A stretch of 64,000 bases of DNA from JAPOXR01 sp965221815 (GTDB lineage Bacteria; Pseudomonadota; Alphaproteobacteria; Rhodobacterales; Rhodobacteraceae): assembly GCA_965221815.1 (NCBI GenBank), contig OZ244915.1, forward strand, positions 434,001 to 498,000. Direction: 5' to 3'. Shown here in pieces: positions 1-9,502 of this stretch. Both the position numbers and the translations under genes were made by a program. A model generated the notes under the pieces. It was given only the letters and a program-made list of their open reading frames with translations. It had not been told where the DNA came from and ran no database searches. Within the stretch, counting starts at the first letter, position 1; every line of letters starts with the position of its first letter.

Positions 1-2
1 CG

Positions 3-308
3 TCACCACCCTGCCAGCCCGTGCGTACACAGAGATCCTGGGTCAAACCATGACGATTGGTGCTGCGCCTTGAACGAAGCGCCGCAGCGTGCCGCCTGTG
101 TGACCCATCTGGCCGCCTGGCTTGCGGTCACTGGCCCGTCGCTTGACGGTGGCTGGCTGCTGTTGGAACTATCAAGCCCGAGGCGACGCTCGAGTTCGGC
201 GATACGCGCAGACTGGACGGCCATCACGGCATCTCGGTCCGCAAGAGCCGCCGTCAGGTCGGCAACCGGGTTGGTCAATGATTCAGGATCGTCGATCGTT
301 CCTGACAT
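3..308 (-). pseudogene. IS66-family transposase, N-terminal fragment
   Basis: The first ~58 residues match the start of IS66-type TnpC transposases: a short leucine/alanine-rich coiled segment and then the hallmark RLGLDSSNSSQPPSSDG. After that the similarity ends and the frame runs through unrelated residues to a stop near the window edge, whereas a full TnpC is roughly 500 residues. The zinc-binding and DDE catalytic regions are therefore missing. No tnpA or tnpB partner is visible upstream of it (higher coordinates). I read it as a decayed remnant of an element truncated within its transposase gene. The family call rests on one motif and is fairly secure; activity is excluded. Confidence 0.7.
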
Positions 309-780
309 GGGATGCCTGCCTACCCTGCCTACTGCCTGTCACCGCGGTTTCTGCCGTCTTAGTTGGTGGGCGTATGGGAGATGCGACAGACATTATCAAA
401 CGGAATGCCGGCGGACAGGGAGTGGCAGCCGGGAAAGAACCTGAACAGTTACGTTTCAACACATTCCGGGACATTCCTAGAAACACAAGAACTGGAACAT
501 TTACGAGAAACAGTTTCTTGATCTTATGTGTGAGCATAAAATTGAAAAACGGTTCCGCGCGAGGTTGTCTACGAAGGCTGCTTGCTTTGCAGTAAAGATC
601 AGCCTCATCATTGCCATCGTCGCCTCGTTGCGCAGTATCTGAGTGACCATTGGGGTGACATCGAAGTGCATCACCTCCGGTAGAGAGTTTGTTCAGATAT
701 GACTTTGGAGACACAAATTACACAGGTTATTCTATCATCACTGAACGCTGACCGTTTAGTCTGCCTACCGGCAATCAATG
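309..780. other. intergenic stretch, no recognisable gene
   Basis: Between the IS66 remnant and the hairpin after uvrB, short open frames occur on both strands, but none has a recognisable motif, good ribosome binding site or family match. It may hold further degraded insertion-sequence material, but nothing in it proves that. Confidence 0.4.
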
Positions 781-803
781 GAGCCTCCACGTGGTGGGGG
801 CTC
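781..803 (-). terminator. hairpin downstream of uvrB, possible terminator
   Basis: A 23-base inverted repeat: GAGCC pairs with GGCTC, and after one mismatch CCAC pairs with GTGG across a three-base loop. It lies about 50 bases past the uvrB stop. No T-run follows on either strand, so it is not a classical intrinsic terminator. It could protect the 3' end or act with Rho. Confidence 0.35.
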
Positions 804-852
804 TGTCAATCGTCATCAACCTGCTCGGCCGTCGAGCGGATATGAGAGCGTG

Positions 853-3072
853 TCACCTTTGCCGCTTGCGACGGCGCGCTTTTCTGCCGGCTCGACCGGC
901 GACTGAACGACGCGGAGACGATACGGCGCCTTCAACGGCCTTGACAATATCTGATTGGCGGGCGAGCGGGTCTTCGGCAATGGTCAGCTCCACGGTCTCC
1001 AGGCGGTGCAATTCATCGCGCAGCCGTGCGGCTTCCTCAAATTCAAGATTTTCGGCGGCCTCCAGCATTTGTTTCTTGAGGGCAGCCAGATGTTTTTTCA
1101 GGTTGCCACCGACTGCAGGCGTATCAAGCGTCGCAGTCACTCTTTGCTCGTCGGTATCGCCTTCATAGATCCCCGCCATGACATCCGCCACATTCTTGCG
1201 GATTGTCGCAGGCGTAATGCCGTGATTGTCATTATACGCCATCTGTTTGCCGCGCCGCCGCTCGGTTTCACCGATGGCTCTCTCCATCGATGATGTCACC
1301 CTGTCGGCAAACATGATCACTTTTCCCTCCGCATTACGCGCGGCACGCCCAATCGTCTGGATCAGTGACGTCTCGGACCGCAGAAAACCTTCCTTGTCGG
1401 CATCAAGAATTGCCACCAGTCCGCATTCGGGGATATCGAGGCCTTCGCGCAGTAAATTGATTCCGACCAGGATATCAAAAACACCCAATCGAAGATCGCG
1501 CAGGATTTCAATCCGCTCGAGCGTGTCAATGTCAGAATGGAGATAGCGTACGCGAAGCCCTTGTTCGTGCAAGTATTCAGTGAGATCCTCGGCCATCCGT
1601 TTGGTCAGCGTGGTCACCAGGGTTCGGTAACTTTTCGCGGTCGCCTGGCGCGCTTCGTCAAGCAGCTCGTCAACCTGTTGTGCGACCGGTCTGACCTGTA
1701 CCTGAGGATCCACCAGACCCGTTGGTCGGATCACCTGCTCACAAAAAGCTCCACCGGTCTGATCAAGTTCCCAGTTTCCCGGAGTTGCCGATACAAATAT
1801 CGACTGCGGCCGCATCAGATTCCACTCTTCAAATTTCAGAGGACGATTGTCAGTGCAGGACGGGAGCCTGAATCCGTGTTCGGCCAATGTGGATTTGCGG
1901 CGGAAATCCCCCTTATACATGGCACCGAGTTGTGGCACAGTCACATGTGACTCGTCAGCGAAGACGATTGCATGGTCAGGAATATATTCAAAAAGAGTGG
2001 GTGGTGGTTCACCTGGCTCTCGGCCCGTCAGGTAACGCGAGTAATTCTCGATACCGTTGCACGTTCCGGTGCTTTCAATCATTTCAAGATCAAAGTTCGT
2101 TCGTTGTTCGAGCCGCTGCGCCTCGAGCAATTTGTCATCATCATGGAGTCGTTTCAGCTGAAGCTTGAGCTCCTCCTTGATACTCTTGATTGCCTGCTGC
2201 AGAGTGGGACGCGGTGTCACGTAATGTGAATTGGCGTAGATCCGAATTTGGGACAGATCATCGGTTCGCTGGCCGGTTAATGGATCAAATTCACGGATCG
2301 ATTCAACTTCATTGCCAAAGAACGAAAGCCGCCACGCCCGGTCCTCGAGATGTGCCGGCCAGATTTCCAGGATGTCGCCGCGCACACGAAAGCGACCCCG
2401 CTGAAAAGCCTGATCATTTCGCTGATATTGCTGAGCGACAAGATCGGCGAGCAGGGAACGCTGGTCGTATTCATGCTTGACGTGGATATCCTGCACCATC
2501 GCCCCATAGGTTTCCACCGATCCAATGCCGTAAATGCAGGAAACAGATGCGACGATGATGACATCATCACGTTCGAGCAGGGAGCGTGTCGCAGCGTGTC
2601 GCATGCGGTCAATCTGCTCATTCACCATGGCTTCTTTTTCGATATAAGTGTCGGAGCGCGGCACATAGGCTTCCGGCTGATAATAATCGTAATAGCTGAC
2701 GAAATACTCGACGGCATTGTCAGGAAAGAATCCCTTGAACTCGCCATAGAGTTGCGCAGCAAGTGTCTTGTTGGGCGCCAGGATGATGGCTGGTCGCTGC
2801 GTGGCTTCAATAATCTTGGCCATGGTGAATGTCTTGCCGGTTCCGGTGGCTCCCAGCAGGACCTGGCTGTCTTCACCCAGGGTCAGTCCCTCCGTGAGTT
2901 CAGCGATCGCCGTCGGCTGATCCCCCGCCGGGATAAATTCTGTTTGCATGACCAACGCACGACCACCCTCGAGCTTGGGGCGGTCCACAATCGGTGCCGG
3001 ATTCAGGACCGGTGCTGTCAACTGATCCATGGAATCTTGGTTAGAGGGAGTTTTTGCAATCAATTGGATCAA
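853..3072 (-). CDS. uvrB: excinuclease ABC subunit B (UvrB)
   Basis: Damage-verifying helicase of nucleotide excision repair. It is loaded by UvrA and recruits UvrC for incision. The 739-residue product has Walker A GATGTGKT at 74-81, the DNA-clamping beta-hairpin region YYDYYQPEAYVP at about 127-138, helicase motifs including the DADKEGFLRS and QTIGRAARN stretches, and a C-terminal UVR coiled-coil (about 655-690) that contacts UvrC. The TTG start at 3072 is favoured because a strong AAGGGAGAA ribosome site lies 4 bases before it; the ATG at 3030 has only a weak site. The tail is rich in R and K. It appears to be monocistronic. Confidence 0.97.
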   Translation of the reverse strand: MIQLIAKTPSNQDSMDQLTAPVLNPAPIVDRPKLEGGRALVMQTEFIPAGDQPTAIAELTEGLTLGEDSQVLLGATGTGKTFTMAKIIEATQRPAIILAPNKTLAAQLYGEFKGFFPDNAVEYFVSYYDYYQPEAYVPRSDTYIEKEAMVNEQIDRMRHAATRSLLERDDVIIVASVSCIYGIGSVETYGAMVQDIHVKHEYDQRSLLADLVAQQYQRNDQAFQRGRFRVRGDILEIWPAHLEDRAWRLSFFGNEVESIREFDPLTGQRTDDLSQIRIYANSHYVTPRPTLQQAIKSIKEELKLQLKRLHDDDKLLEAQRLEQRTNFDLEMIESTGTCNGIENYSRYLTGREPGEPPPTLFEYIPDHAIVFADESHVTVPQLGAMYKGDFRRKSTLAEHGFRLPSCTDNRPLKFEEWNLMRPQSIFVSATPGNWELDQTGGAFCEQVIRPTGLVDPQVQVRPVAQQVDELLDEARQATAKSYRTLVTTLTKRMAEDLTEYLHEQGLRVRYLHSDIDTLERIEILRDLRLGVFDILVGINLLREGLDIPECGLVAILDADKEGFLRSETSLIQTIGRAARNAEGKVIMFADRVTSSMERAIGETERRRGKQMAYNDNHGITPATIRKNVADVMAGIYEGDTDEQRVTATLDTPAVGGNLKKHLAALKKQMLEAAENLEFEEAARLRDELHRLETVELTIAEDPLARQSDIVKAVEGAVSSPRRSVAGRAGRKARRRKRQR

Positions 3073-3136
3073 GAAATTCTCCCTTTATGATTTCCAACCC
3101 AAAACATGTTCGATCACGCATCCGGCAGTGTGTTGA

Positions 3137-3886
3137 TCAAACGCTACGCCCGCCATCGACATCCAGCACAACACCAGTCATGAATTCGGCCTCGTCTGAT
3201 GCCAGAAACAGCGCAGCATTGGCAACATCCAATGGATCGCAGAGTCGGCCGAGTGGAATGGAATCCAGAAAGCCCTGACGGTTCTCCGGCGTGTCGGGTT
3301 TGCCGAGAAAGGTCTCGAGCAGTCCAGTTGTCCCCGCCACCGGTGCAATTGCACAGACACGGATATTGTCCGGGGCGAGTTCAGCAGCCAAAGAACGTGT
3401 CAGAGTATTAACGGCTCCCTTGGAAGAATTGTACCATGTGAGTCCGGGGCGCGGCCGTTGTCCAGCTGTCGACGAGATATTGATCATGACGCCATTTTTA
3501 TGCTTGCGCCAGTGCGGAACGATCACTTGCGTCATGTGATAGATTGAAAAGACATTGACGTCGTAGACGCGACGCAACTCGTCTTCGCTGGTCTCCAGCA
3601 GAGGCTGATTGACATGACTCCATCCGGCATTGTTGACTACAATTTGCGGTATTTCGAAGCTTGAAGCGGTGCGTTGTATCACTGAACGAATGTCGGTTCC
3701 CTTTGCGACATCGCATTCCACAGCCAGTGACTGACCCGGCAACGCTGCTGCCACTTTCTCAGCCCCCGCTCCATTGATGTCAGCAATCACGACATTGGCA
3801 CCTTGTGATGAGAATTGTCGTGCGATCTCCCGACCAAACCCATCGGCACCGCCCGTGACCAACGCTGTCTTGCCTGAAAATCGCAT
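3137..3886 (-). CDS. SDR-family NAD(P)-dependent oxidoreductase
   Basis: Classical short-chain dehydrogenase of 249 residues, the usual family length. Visible: nucleotide-binding TGGADGFG at 11-18, NNAG at 85-88, the catalytic Ser near 139, and Tyr152/Lys156 in YNSSK. It ends in the typical DGG segment. The start is set at the second of two adjacent ATGs, six bases after GGAG. It lies directly downstream of the aldehyde dehydrogenase (18 bases between the genes), so the pair is probably one operon that oxidises an alcohol or ketone and then an aldehyde. The substrate cannot be read from the sequence. Confidence 0.88.
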   Translation of the reverse strand: MRFSGKTALVTGGADGFGREIARQFSSQGANVVIADINGAGAEKVAAALPGQSLAVECDVAKGTDIRSVIQRTASSFEIPQIVVNNAGWSHVNQPLLETSEDELRRVYDVNVFSIYHMTQVIVPHWRKHKNGVMINISSTAGQRPRPGLTWYNSSKGAVNTLTRSLAAELAPDNIRVCAIAPVAGTTGLLETFLGKPDTPENRQGFLDSIPLGRLCDPLDVANAALFLASDEAEFMTGVVLDVDGGRSV

Positions 3887-3904
3887 CATCTTCTCCAATT
3901 CCGA

Positions 3905-5359
3905 TCAGCCATGATGCTGAACTATGGTTTTCAACTGCGTAAATTCACGCAGTGATTCGAAACCTTTTTCTCGTCCATGACCAGATTTCCCGCGCCCGCC
4001 AAAAGGCAGTTCAATTCCACCGCCCGCCCCAAAGCAATTGATGAAGACCTGACCGCAACGGAGCGACTTTGCCATTCGCATCTGCCGTCCGCCATCAGCC
4101 GTCCAGACACCGGCCACCAAGCCATAATTCGTTGCGTTTGCCAATCTGATGGCATCCTCTTCATCAGTAAATCGAAGACAGGAGAGTACGGGTCCGAATA
4201 TTTCTTCTTGTGCGAGGGGTAAATCGGGTTCAATCGGCCCGTACAGGGTCGGTGCAACATAGTGACCGCCTGCCGGAGCTGTCTCCGAGATGCAACCAAT
4301 GGCCACCGGGGTGATTCCGCTCTGTTTCATGTATGTTTCAACCCGTCGTTTTTGACGCTGGGAGATCAGTGGGCCAAGGTCAAGATCTTCATCATGCGGG
4401 CCGACATTAAGGCACGCGATCTGTGCAGCCAGTTTTTCCAGGACAGTGTCGAATACGGCAGTTTGGACCAGTGCACGTGAGCCAGCTGAACAGGTTTGGC
4501 CACCATTCTGAATGATCCCCCTGATGATGGCCGGCACCGCGGCCTCGATATCGGCATCCTCGAACAGAATCTGGGGTGACTTACCGCCGAGTTCCAACGT
4601 GCAGCCGATATGATTTTGTGCAGCCGCTGCTTGCACGCACGCACCAGTTTCAGGTGAGCCGGTGAACGAAATAAAATCTATACCCGGATGCGCGGCGAGA
4701 GCCGCACCTGCGGTCTTACCCCTGCCGGTTACCACATTGACCGCGCCATTCGGGAATCCCATGTCCATTGCCAATTGGGCCAACAAAAGGGGCGTCAATG
4801 ACGCATCTTCAGCTGGCTTCAGGACAATGCAGTTTCCAGCAGCAAGTGACGCTGCGACGCTGCGTCCAAACATCTGTGCGGGATAATTCCAGGGAATAAT
4901 GTGGCCGGTGACCCCGAATGGCTCACGAATGGCCTGAACCTGAAAGCCATCGAGATAAGGAATGACCTCACCGTGCAACTTGTCGGCGGCCCCGCCATAG
5001 AATTCGCAGTAACGCGTCGCAGCGTCAATGTCTGCATGTGCCTGGCTGATAGGTTTACCGGTATCTCTCGCCTCGAGCTCAGCAAGCCGATCATGATTCC
5101 TGCTGATTTCGTTGGCCAGATTTGTGAGCAATCGCCCACGCGCGGTTGCTGTCAGCTTCGACCAGCTTCCTTCTTCAAATTCCAGACGTGCGGTGGTGAC
5201 CGCTGCATCAATATCAGCTGCGGACGAGGCGGCGAGCGAGCAAAACGGCTTGCCATCTGATGGACAGAAGACCGGAATTGTTTGTCCATCCCGAGCAGGC
5301 GTCCAGTTGCCGCCAATCAAATTCTGCTGATCAGAAATATGAAGATCTGCAATCGTCAT
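3905..5359 (-). CDS. NAD(P)-dependent aldehyde dehydrogenase
   Basis: 484-residue member of the ALDH superfamily, closest in feel to betaine/aminoaldehyde dehydrogenases. It carries the oxyanion Asn158 in IPWNYP, the general base Glu256 in LELGGKSPQ and the catalytic Cys290 in NGGQTCSAG. These residues are what the family needs to oxidise an aldehyde to an acid with NAD(P)+. The ATG at 5359 gives a normal N-terminus (MTIADLHISDQ); an upstream in-frame extension to 5557 lacks family similarity. It is probably co-transcribed with the SDR gene downstream. The exact substrate is unknown. Confidence 0.93.
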   Translation of the reverse strand: MTIADLHISDQQNLIGGNWTPARDGQTIPVFCPSDGKPFCSLAASSAADIDAAVTTARLEFEEGSWSKLTATARGRLLTNLANEISRNHDRLAELEARDTGKPISQAHADIDAATRYCEFYGGAADKLHGEVIPYLDGFQVQAIREPFGVTGHIIPWNYPAQMFGRSVAASLAAGNCIVLKPAEDASLTPLLLAQLAMDMGFPNGAVNVVTGRGKTAGAALAAHPGIDFISFTGSPETGACVQAAAAQNHIGCTLELGGKSPQILFEDADIEAAVPAIIRGIIQNGGQTCSAGSRALVQTAVFDTVLEKLAAQIACLNVGPHDEDLDLGPLISQRQKRRVETYMKQSGITPVAIGCISETAPAGGHYVAPTLYGPIEPDLPLAQEEIFGPVLSCLRFTDEEDAIRLANATNYGLVAGVWTADGGRQMRMAKSLRCGQVFINCFGAGGGIELPFGGRGKSGHGREKGFESLREFTQLKTIVQHHG

Positions 5360-5802
5360 GATTCTCGTTTTATGCAGCCTGTTTGAATGTAGAATAGCTT
5401 GGACCAGTTTGAAACTGATTATTGTGCATCCTCCGATCAGGGGCGCGTTCCCGATATCGGCCGGCCATTTCAAGAAGAAGCCATGACCATCGCCGGAAGT
5501 GACAACTGTTTCGTCCGTTTGAGGTGATGATTGCAACTCGAACATGACGACTGACAACTTGCTGTTTCCTGAAAAGCCCTGATGTCAGGTTTACGAGCGA
5601 TTCAATCAATATTCCCATTCATCGATAGCCACTTTTCCAAATCAGTTTGTTGACAGCACACGCACGGTCATTTTCCATGCGCAATGCTCTCTGGCACGGT
5701 GATCAAGGCGCAAAATCAGTGTCTGACTCCATTTCCCGTCTGAGGTGCAGCGCCGAAGGATGAGACCGAAGCCGTGGTAAAATCTTGCGCCGCGAGATCC
5801 GG
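5360..5802. other. intergenic stretch between ALDH and ABC permease
   Basis: It must hold the promoter of the ALDH-SDR pair and the 3' end of the ABC transporter transcript (both minus strand). No clear terminator hairpin, conserved binding site or small gene was found by eye. Confidence 0.4.
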
Positions 5803-6771
5803 TCACCGTTCCTTGACGTATGGGATCCCGCCCGCGCGTGGCGGAATGGCCTTGCCAACAAAACCGGCAAGTATGATGACTGTCAGGATGTAAGGTAAAG
5901 CCTGCATCAATTGCAGGGGAACCGTGCCAACCCCTTCAATTTCGATATTCTGGTAGCGGATCGCAATCGCTTCGAGGAGACCGAAGAGCAGACAGGCACA
6001 AAGCGCGTATCCGGGCCGCCACTTGGCAAAGATAAGGGCAGCAAGCGCAATGAATCCCTTTCCGGCGGTCATATCGCGGATGAAACCGGCGGCCATGCCG
6101 GTGGAGAGATAAGCGCCACCAAAGCCACACAGCAGACCGCAGATCAGTGTTGCCTGAAAACGCAAAGCTGACACCGAGAGCCCACCGGTATCCACGGCTT
6201 CGGGATTTTCACCAACCGCTCGCAAACGCAACCCGAAACGGGTGCGAAAGAGAACCCACCAACTCAGTAGGACCATGGGAAGTGCAAGATAAACCAACAG
6301 CGTATGACCGGAGATCAGTTCACCATAGAGTTTGCCGAGAAACGGGATGCCCGCGATCGTTTCGACGAACGGCAGGTCAACCGGTAGAAAGCGCCCATCA
6401 CCACTGAGTGATGGGGTGCGACCACCAAGCTGAAACCAGTTCTGACCAATTAACGCGGTAAATCCAGAGGCCAGAAAGTTGATGGCAACACCCGAAATCA
6501 GTTGATTGCCACGAAAGGTGATGGAGGCGACTCCGTGCACCATGGCGAGCAGGGTGGCAGCGGTGAGACCGGCGAGGAGTCCAAGCAGAACGGAACCTGT
6601 CACCGCAGCGGTGGCGGCAGAAAAAAAGGCCGATGCCAGCATCTTGCCTTCCAGGCCGATATCAAAAATTCCGGCGCGCTCAGAAAACAGACCGGCCAAA
6701 CAGGCAAAAATTAACGGCGTTGATAAGCGCATCATCGAGTCCAAGATTTGAACGATCGTGGTCAGATCCAT
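5803..6771 (-). CDS. BMP-type ABC importer permease (second)
   Basis: Integral membrane permease of 322 residues from the branched-chain/BMP (YufQ-like) family of nucleoside ABC importers. About eight or nine hydrophobic segments are visible, with the typical glycine-rich DIGLEGKMLAS motif near the N-terminus and AVGENPEAVDTGG in the central cytoplasmic loop that docks the ATPase. The ATG at 6771 is chosen over a GTG one codon upstream. Last gene of the four-gene importer operon, 61 bases after the preceding permease. Confidence 0.9.
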   Translation of the reverse strand: MDLTTIVQILDSMMRLSTPLIFACLAGLFSERAGIFDIGLEGKMLASAFFSAATAAVTGSVLLGLLAGLTAATLLAMVHGVASITFRGNQLISGVAINFLASGFTALIGQNWFQLGGRTPSLSGDGRFLPVDLPFVETIAGIPFLGKLYGELISGHTLLVYLALPMVLLSWWVLFRTRFGLRLRAVGENPEAVDTGGLSVSALRFQATLICGLLCGFGGAYLSTGMAAGFIRDMTAGKGFIALAALIFAKWRPGYALCACLLFGLLEAIAIRYQNIEIEGVGTVPLQLMQALPYILTVIILAGFVGKAIPPRAGGIPYVKER

Positions 6772-6832
6772 CACAGTTCACCCCGCCGCAATTGACAGGC
6801 ACCAGTGAAGTCGACAGCTGTTTTTGGGTCCA

Positions 6833-7930
6833 TCACGAGGCCCCGCGCCGTACCATCGCGAATAGACGCTCAACAGGCAGACGCACCATATTGTCGAGGG
6901 CGCCGGTAAACAGAATGACCAAAGCCTGGATGACCACGATCATTTCACGATTGACCGCGGGCATTTCAAATTCCAGTTCGGCACCGCCCTGATAAAGAAT
7001 TCCGAAAAGAAATGCGGCAAACAGCACACCAACTGGATGCGACCGTCCCATCAGGGCGACAGCGATGCCGACAAAGCCGGCACCTTGCACCGAGTCGATG
7101 AGTAATCGTTCGGCTTCTCCAGCGACCGTATTGACTGCCATGAGTCCCGCGAGGCCACCAGAGATCAACATCGACAATATGATGATCCGGACAGGTGAAA
7201 TTCCGGCATAGACAGCAGCAGTTTCACTATGCCCGAATGCCCTGATCTCGTAGCCGAGTCGTGTTCTCCAGATCAATAACCACACCAGAACGCACGCGAC
7301 AAGAGCAAGCAAGAAACTGACATTGAGCGGGGGTGACTTGGAAAATGGTATCCCGATCCAGGCCAGCATTTCGTGTGCTGTGGGGAGATGAGCCCCGGGT
7401 GGAAATGGCCGCGACTCAGGTGCCATTTGCCCCGGCGGTTTCATCACGTGAACCAGCAGGTAGACCAGCAGGGCAAAGGCGATGAAGTTGAACATGATGG
7501 TGGTGATGACAATATGGCTGCCCCGCCGTGCCTGCAGATAGGCAGGGATCGCCGCCCAGGCAGCCCCGAATAGTGCGGCTGCAATCACCGTAGCCGGAAA
7601 AGCGAGCAACCAGTGCGGCCATTCGATCGCCAGGCAGACCAAAGCCGCACCAAGTCCGCCCAATGTTGCCTGCCCCTCCCCGCCGATATTGAACATCTTG
7701 GCATGAAAGGCGACTGCAACCGCGAGTCCAGTGAAGATGAAATTGGTCGTGTAATAGAGGGTGTATCCCCACCCATATGGTGATCCGACAGAGCCCTTGA
7801 CGATGATGAACAGGGCAGCCAGTGGATTCTCGCCAATCCAAAGAACGACCAGTCCAGACAATAGAAAGGCAAGCAACAGGCTCAGTAATGGCACCAAAAT
7901 AACGTCAGCCCAGCGGGGAATCACAGTCAT
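6833..7930 (-). CDS. BMP-type ABC importer permease (first)
   Basis: 365-residue polytopic membrane protein of the YufP-like permease family, partner of the permease at 5803-6771. It shows the family's GGEGQATLGGLGAAL segment and the coupling loop EIRAFGHSETAAVYAGIS. Its ATG overlaps the stop of the ATPase gene (TGATG), indicating translational coupling. The two permeases would form the heterodimeric membrane channel. Confidence 0.92.
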   Translation of the reverse strand: MTVIPRWADVILVPLLSLLLAFLLSGLVVLWIGENPLAALFIIVKGSVGSPYGWGYTLYYTTNFIFTGLAVAVAFHAKMFNIGGEGQATLGGLGAALVCLAIEWPHWLLAFPATVIAAALFGAAWAAIPAYLQARRGSHIVITTIMFNFIAFALLVYLLVHVMKPPGQMAPESRPFPPGAHLPTAHEMLAWIGIPFSKSPPLNVSFLLALVACVLVWLLIWRTRLGYEIRAFGHSETAAVYAGISPVRIIILSMLISGGLAGLMAVNTVAGEAERLLIDSVQGAGFVGIAVALMGRSHPVGVLFAAFLFGILYQGGAELEFEMPAVNREMIVVIQALVILFTGALDNMVRLPVERLFAMVRRGAS

Positions 7931-9492
7931 CAGGCAGGACCTCCTGCTATTCCTGCCATCAGTAGCCCCAGTTCGTTCTCGTCTGTGTCCTTGATATCGC
8001 GTTCACCGATGATCGATCCATCGAACATCACTGCCACCCTGTCGGCGAGCGACAAAATCTCGTCCAATTCGACACTGACCAGCAGGACGGCCACCCCTGC
8101 GTCTCTGAGGTCAACAATCCGTTGATGTATGAACTCAATCGCACCAATATCAACCCCGCGGGTCGGTTGACCAACGATCAGGAGATCAGGACTGCGACTG
8201 AACTCCCGCGCCAGTACGATCTTCTGCTGATTTCCGCCGGAAAAACTCCTCGCAATGGTTTCGGGCAGTAGCGGCCGGACATCAAAACTGCGCATACGTT
8301 CCATTGAATCCGTGCGAATTACAAAGGTGTTCATGAACCATGGACCGCGGCGAAAACTGCGGTGATTGTGGTATCCCAACACCATATTTTCCCACGCATG
8401 AAACTCCATCACCAATGCGTGTCGGTGGCGATCCTCCGGGACATGTGCAATCCCCAACTGTCGTCGGACTCTGGGATCGGCACCGGATCCGCTGAGACGG
8501 ATCTTCTGCCCTTTGATGTGGATCTCGCCGCTGGCGGGCGTCATGCCACCGATTGCCGCAAGGAGCTCAGTCTGGCCGTTGCCGGCAACACCCGCGATAC
8601 CAAGGATTTCACCACGTCGGACCGACAAAGAAACATTCCTGAGGCGCGGGACATCGTGTGCGTCGGTCACGCAGAGTTTTCTTGTCTCCAAGACAATGTC
8701 ACCGGGATTTGACTGGGTCTTGTCGACCCGTAACAGGACTTTGCGCCCCACCATCATCTGTGCCAGTTTGTCCGCACTGGTATCTTTTGTTTTGACCGTC
8801 GCTGTCATTTCACCCTGTCGCATGACGCTGACTGTATCGGTGACTTGCAGGATTTCCTGGAGCTTGTGGGTGATGAGAATGATGCATTTACCTTCGTCGC
8901 GGAGATTTCTGAGAATCCGGAACAAATGTTTCGCTTCGGCGGGAGTCAGGACACCAGTCGGTTCATCAAGGATGAGAATGTCAGCCTGACGAAACAGCGC
9001 CTTGAGAATTTCAACCCGTTGCTGATGACCTACAGATAGATTCTCAATAATGGCATCAGGATTGACAGACAGTTCGTATTCCTTGGAAAGGCGTGTGAGT
9101 AGCGACCGGGCGTTGGCCAGTGCCGGTGCGAGTAATGGGCCGTCTTCAGCACCAAGCACAACATTCTCAAGAACGGTAAAATTATGGACCAGCATGAAGT
9201 GCTGATGAACCATGCCGATCCCGGCACGAATGGCAGCCTGGCTGTTCGGAATTGCCGTGCGTTGACCATGGATGCGGATCTCACCGGCATCAGCACGGTA
9301 GAAACCGTACAGAATGGACATGAGTGTCGATTTGCCTGCGCCGTTTTCTCCGACGATCCCGTGTACCGTTCCGGGTGCGATGGACAGTGAAATATCATGG
9401 TTGGCCCTGACCGGCCCAAAAGACTTGCAAATTCCTCTCAGTTCAATCGCTGGCGCGACACCGGAAGGTCGCGCCAGCGCAGCGTTTTCCAC
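7930..9492 (-). CDS. BMP-type ABC importer ATPase, double nucleotide-binding domain
   Basis: 520 residues with two fused ABC domains, as in YufO/RbsA-like sugar and nucleoside importers. The N-terminal half has Walker A GENGAGKS, signature NLSVGHQQRVEI and Walker B ILILDEPTGVL. The C-terminal half keeps the signature FSGGNQQKIVLARE but has a degenerate Walker A (GVAGNGQTEL), the usual situation in this family. Starts at GTG, four bases after a strong AAGGGAAG site. Ten bases separate it from the stop of the binding-protein gene upstream. Confidence 0.95.
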   Translation of the reverse strand: MENAALARPSGVAPAIELRGICKSFGPVRANHDISLSIAPGTVHGIVGENGAGKSTLMSILYGFYRADAGEIRIHGQRTAIPNSQAAIRAGIGMVHQHFMLVHNFTVLENVVLGAEDGPLLAPALANARSLLTRLSKEYELSVNPDAIIENLSVGHQQRVEILKALFRQADILILDEPTGVLTPAEAKHLFRILRNLRDEGKCIILITHKLQEILQVTDTVSVMRQGEMTATVKTKDTSADKLAQMMVGRKVLLRVDKTQSNPGDIVLETRKLCVTDAHDVPRLRNVSLSVRRGEILGIAGVAGNGQTELLAAIGGMTPASGEIHIKGQKIRLSGSGADPRVRRQLGIAHVPEDRHRHALVMEFHAWENMVLGYHNHRSFRRGPWFMNTFVIRTDSMERMRSFDVRPLLPETIARSFSGGNQQKIVLAREFSRSPDLLIVGQPTRGVDIGAIEFIHQRIVDLRDAGVAVLLVSVELDEILSLADRVAVMFDGSIIGERDIKDTDENELGLLMAGIAGGPA

Positions 9493-9502
9493 GCAACTTC
9501 CC

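Noticed and set aside
70..714. Overlapping frames near the left edge (for example 122-595 plus, 283-714 minus)
   Set aside because: They are antisense to or beside the IS66 remnant, have no motif or ribosome site, and contradict each other.
2350..3090. 246-codon plus-strand frame across uvrB
   Set aside because: Antisense shadow of uvrB; no family similarity.
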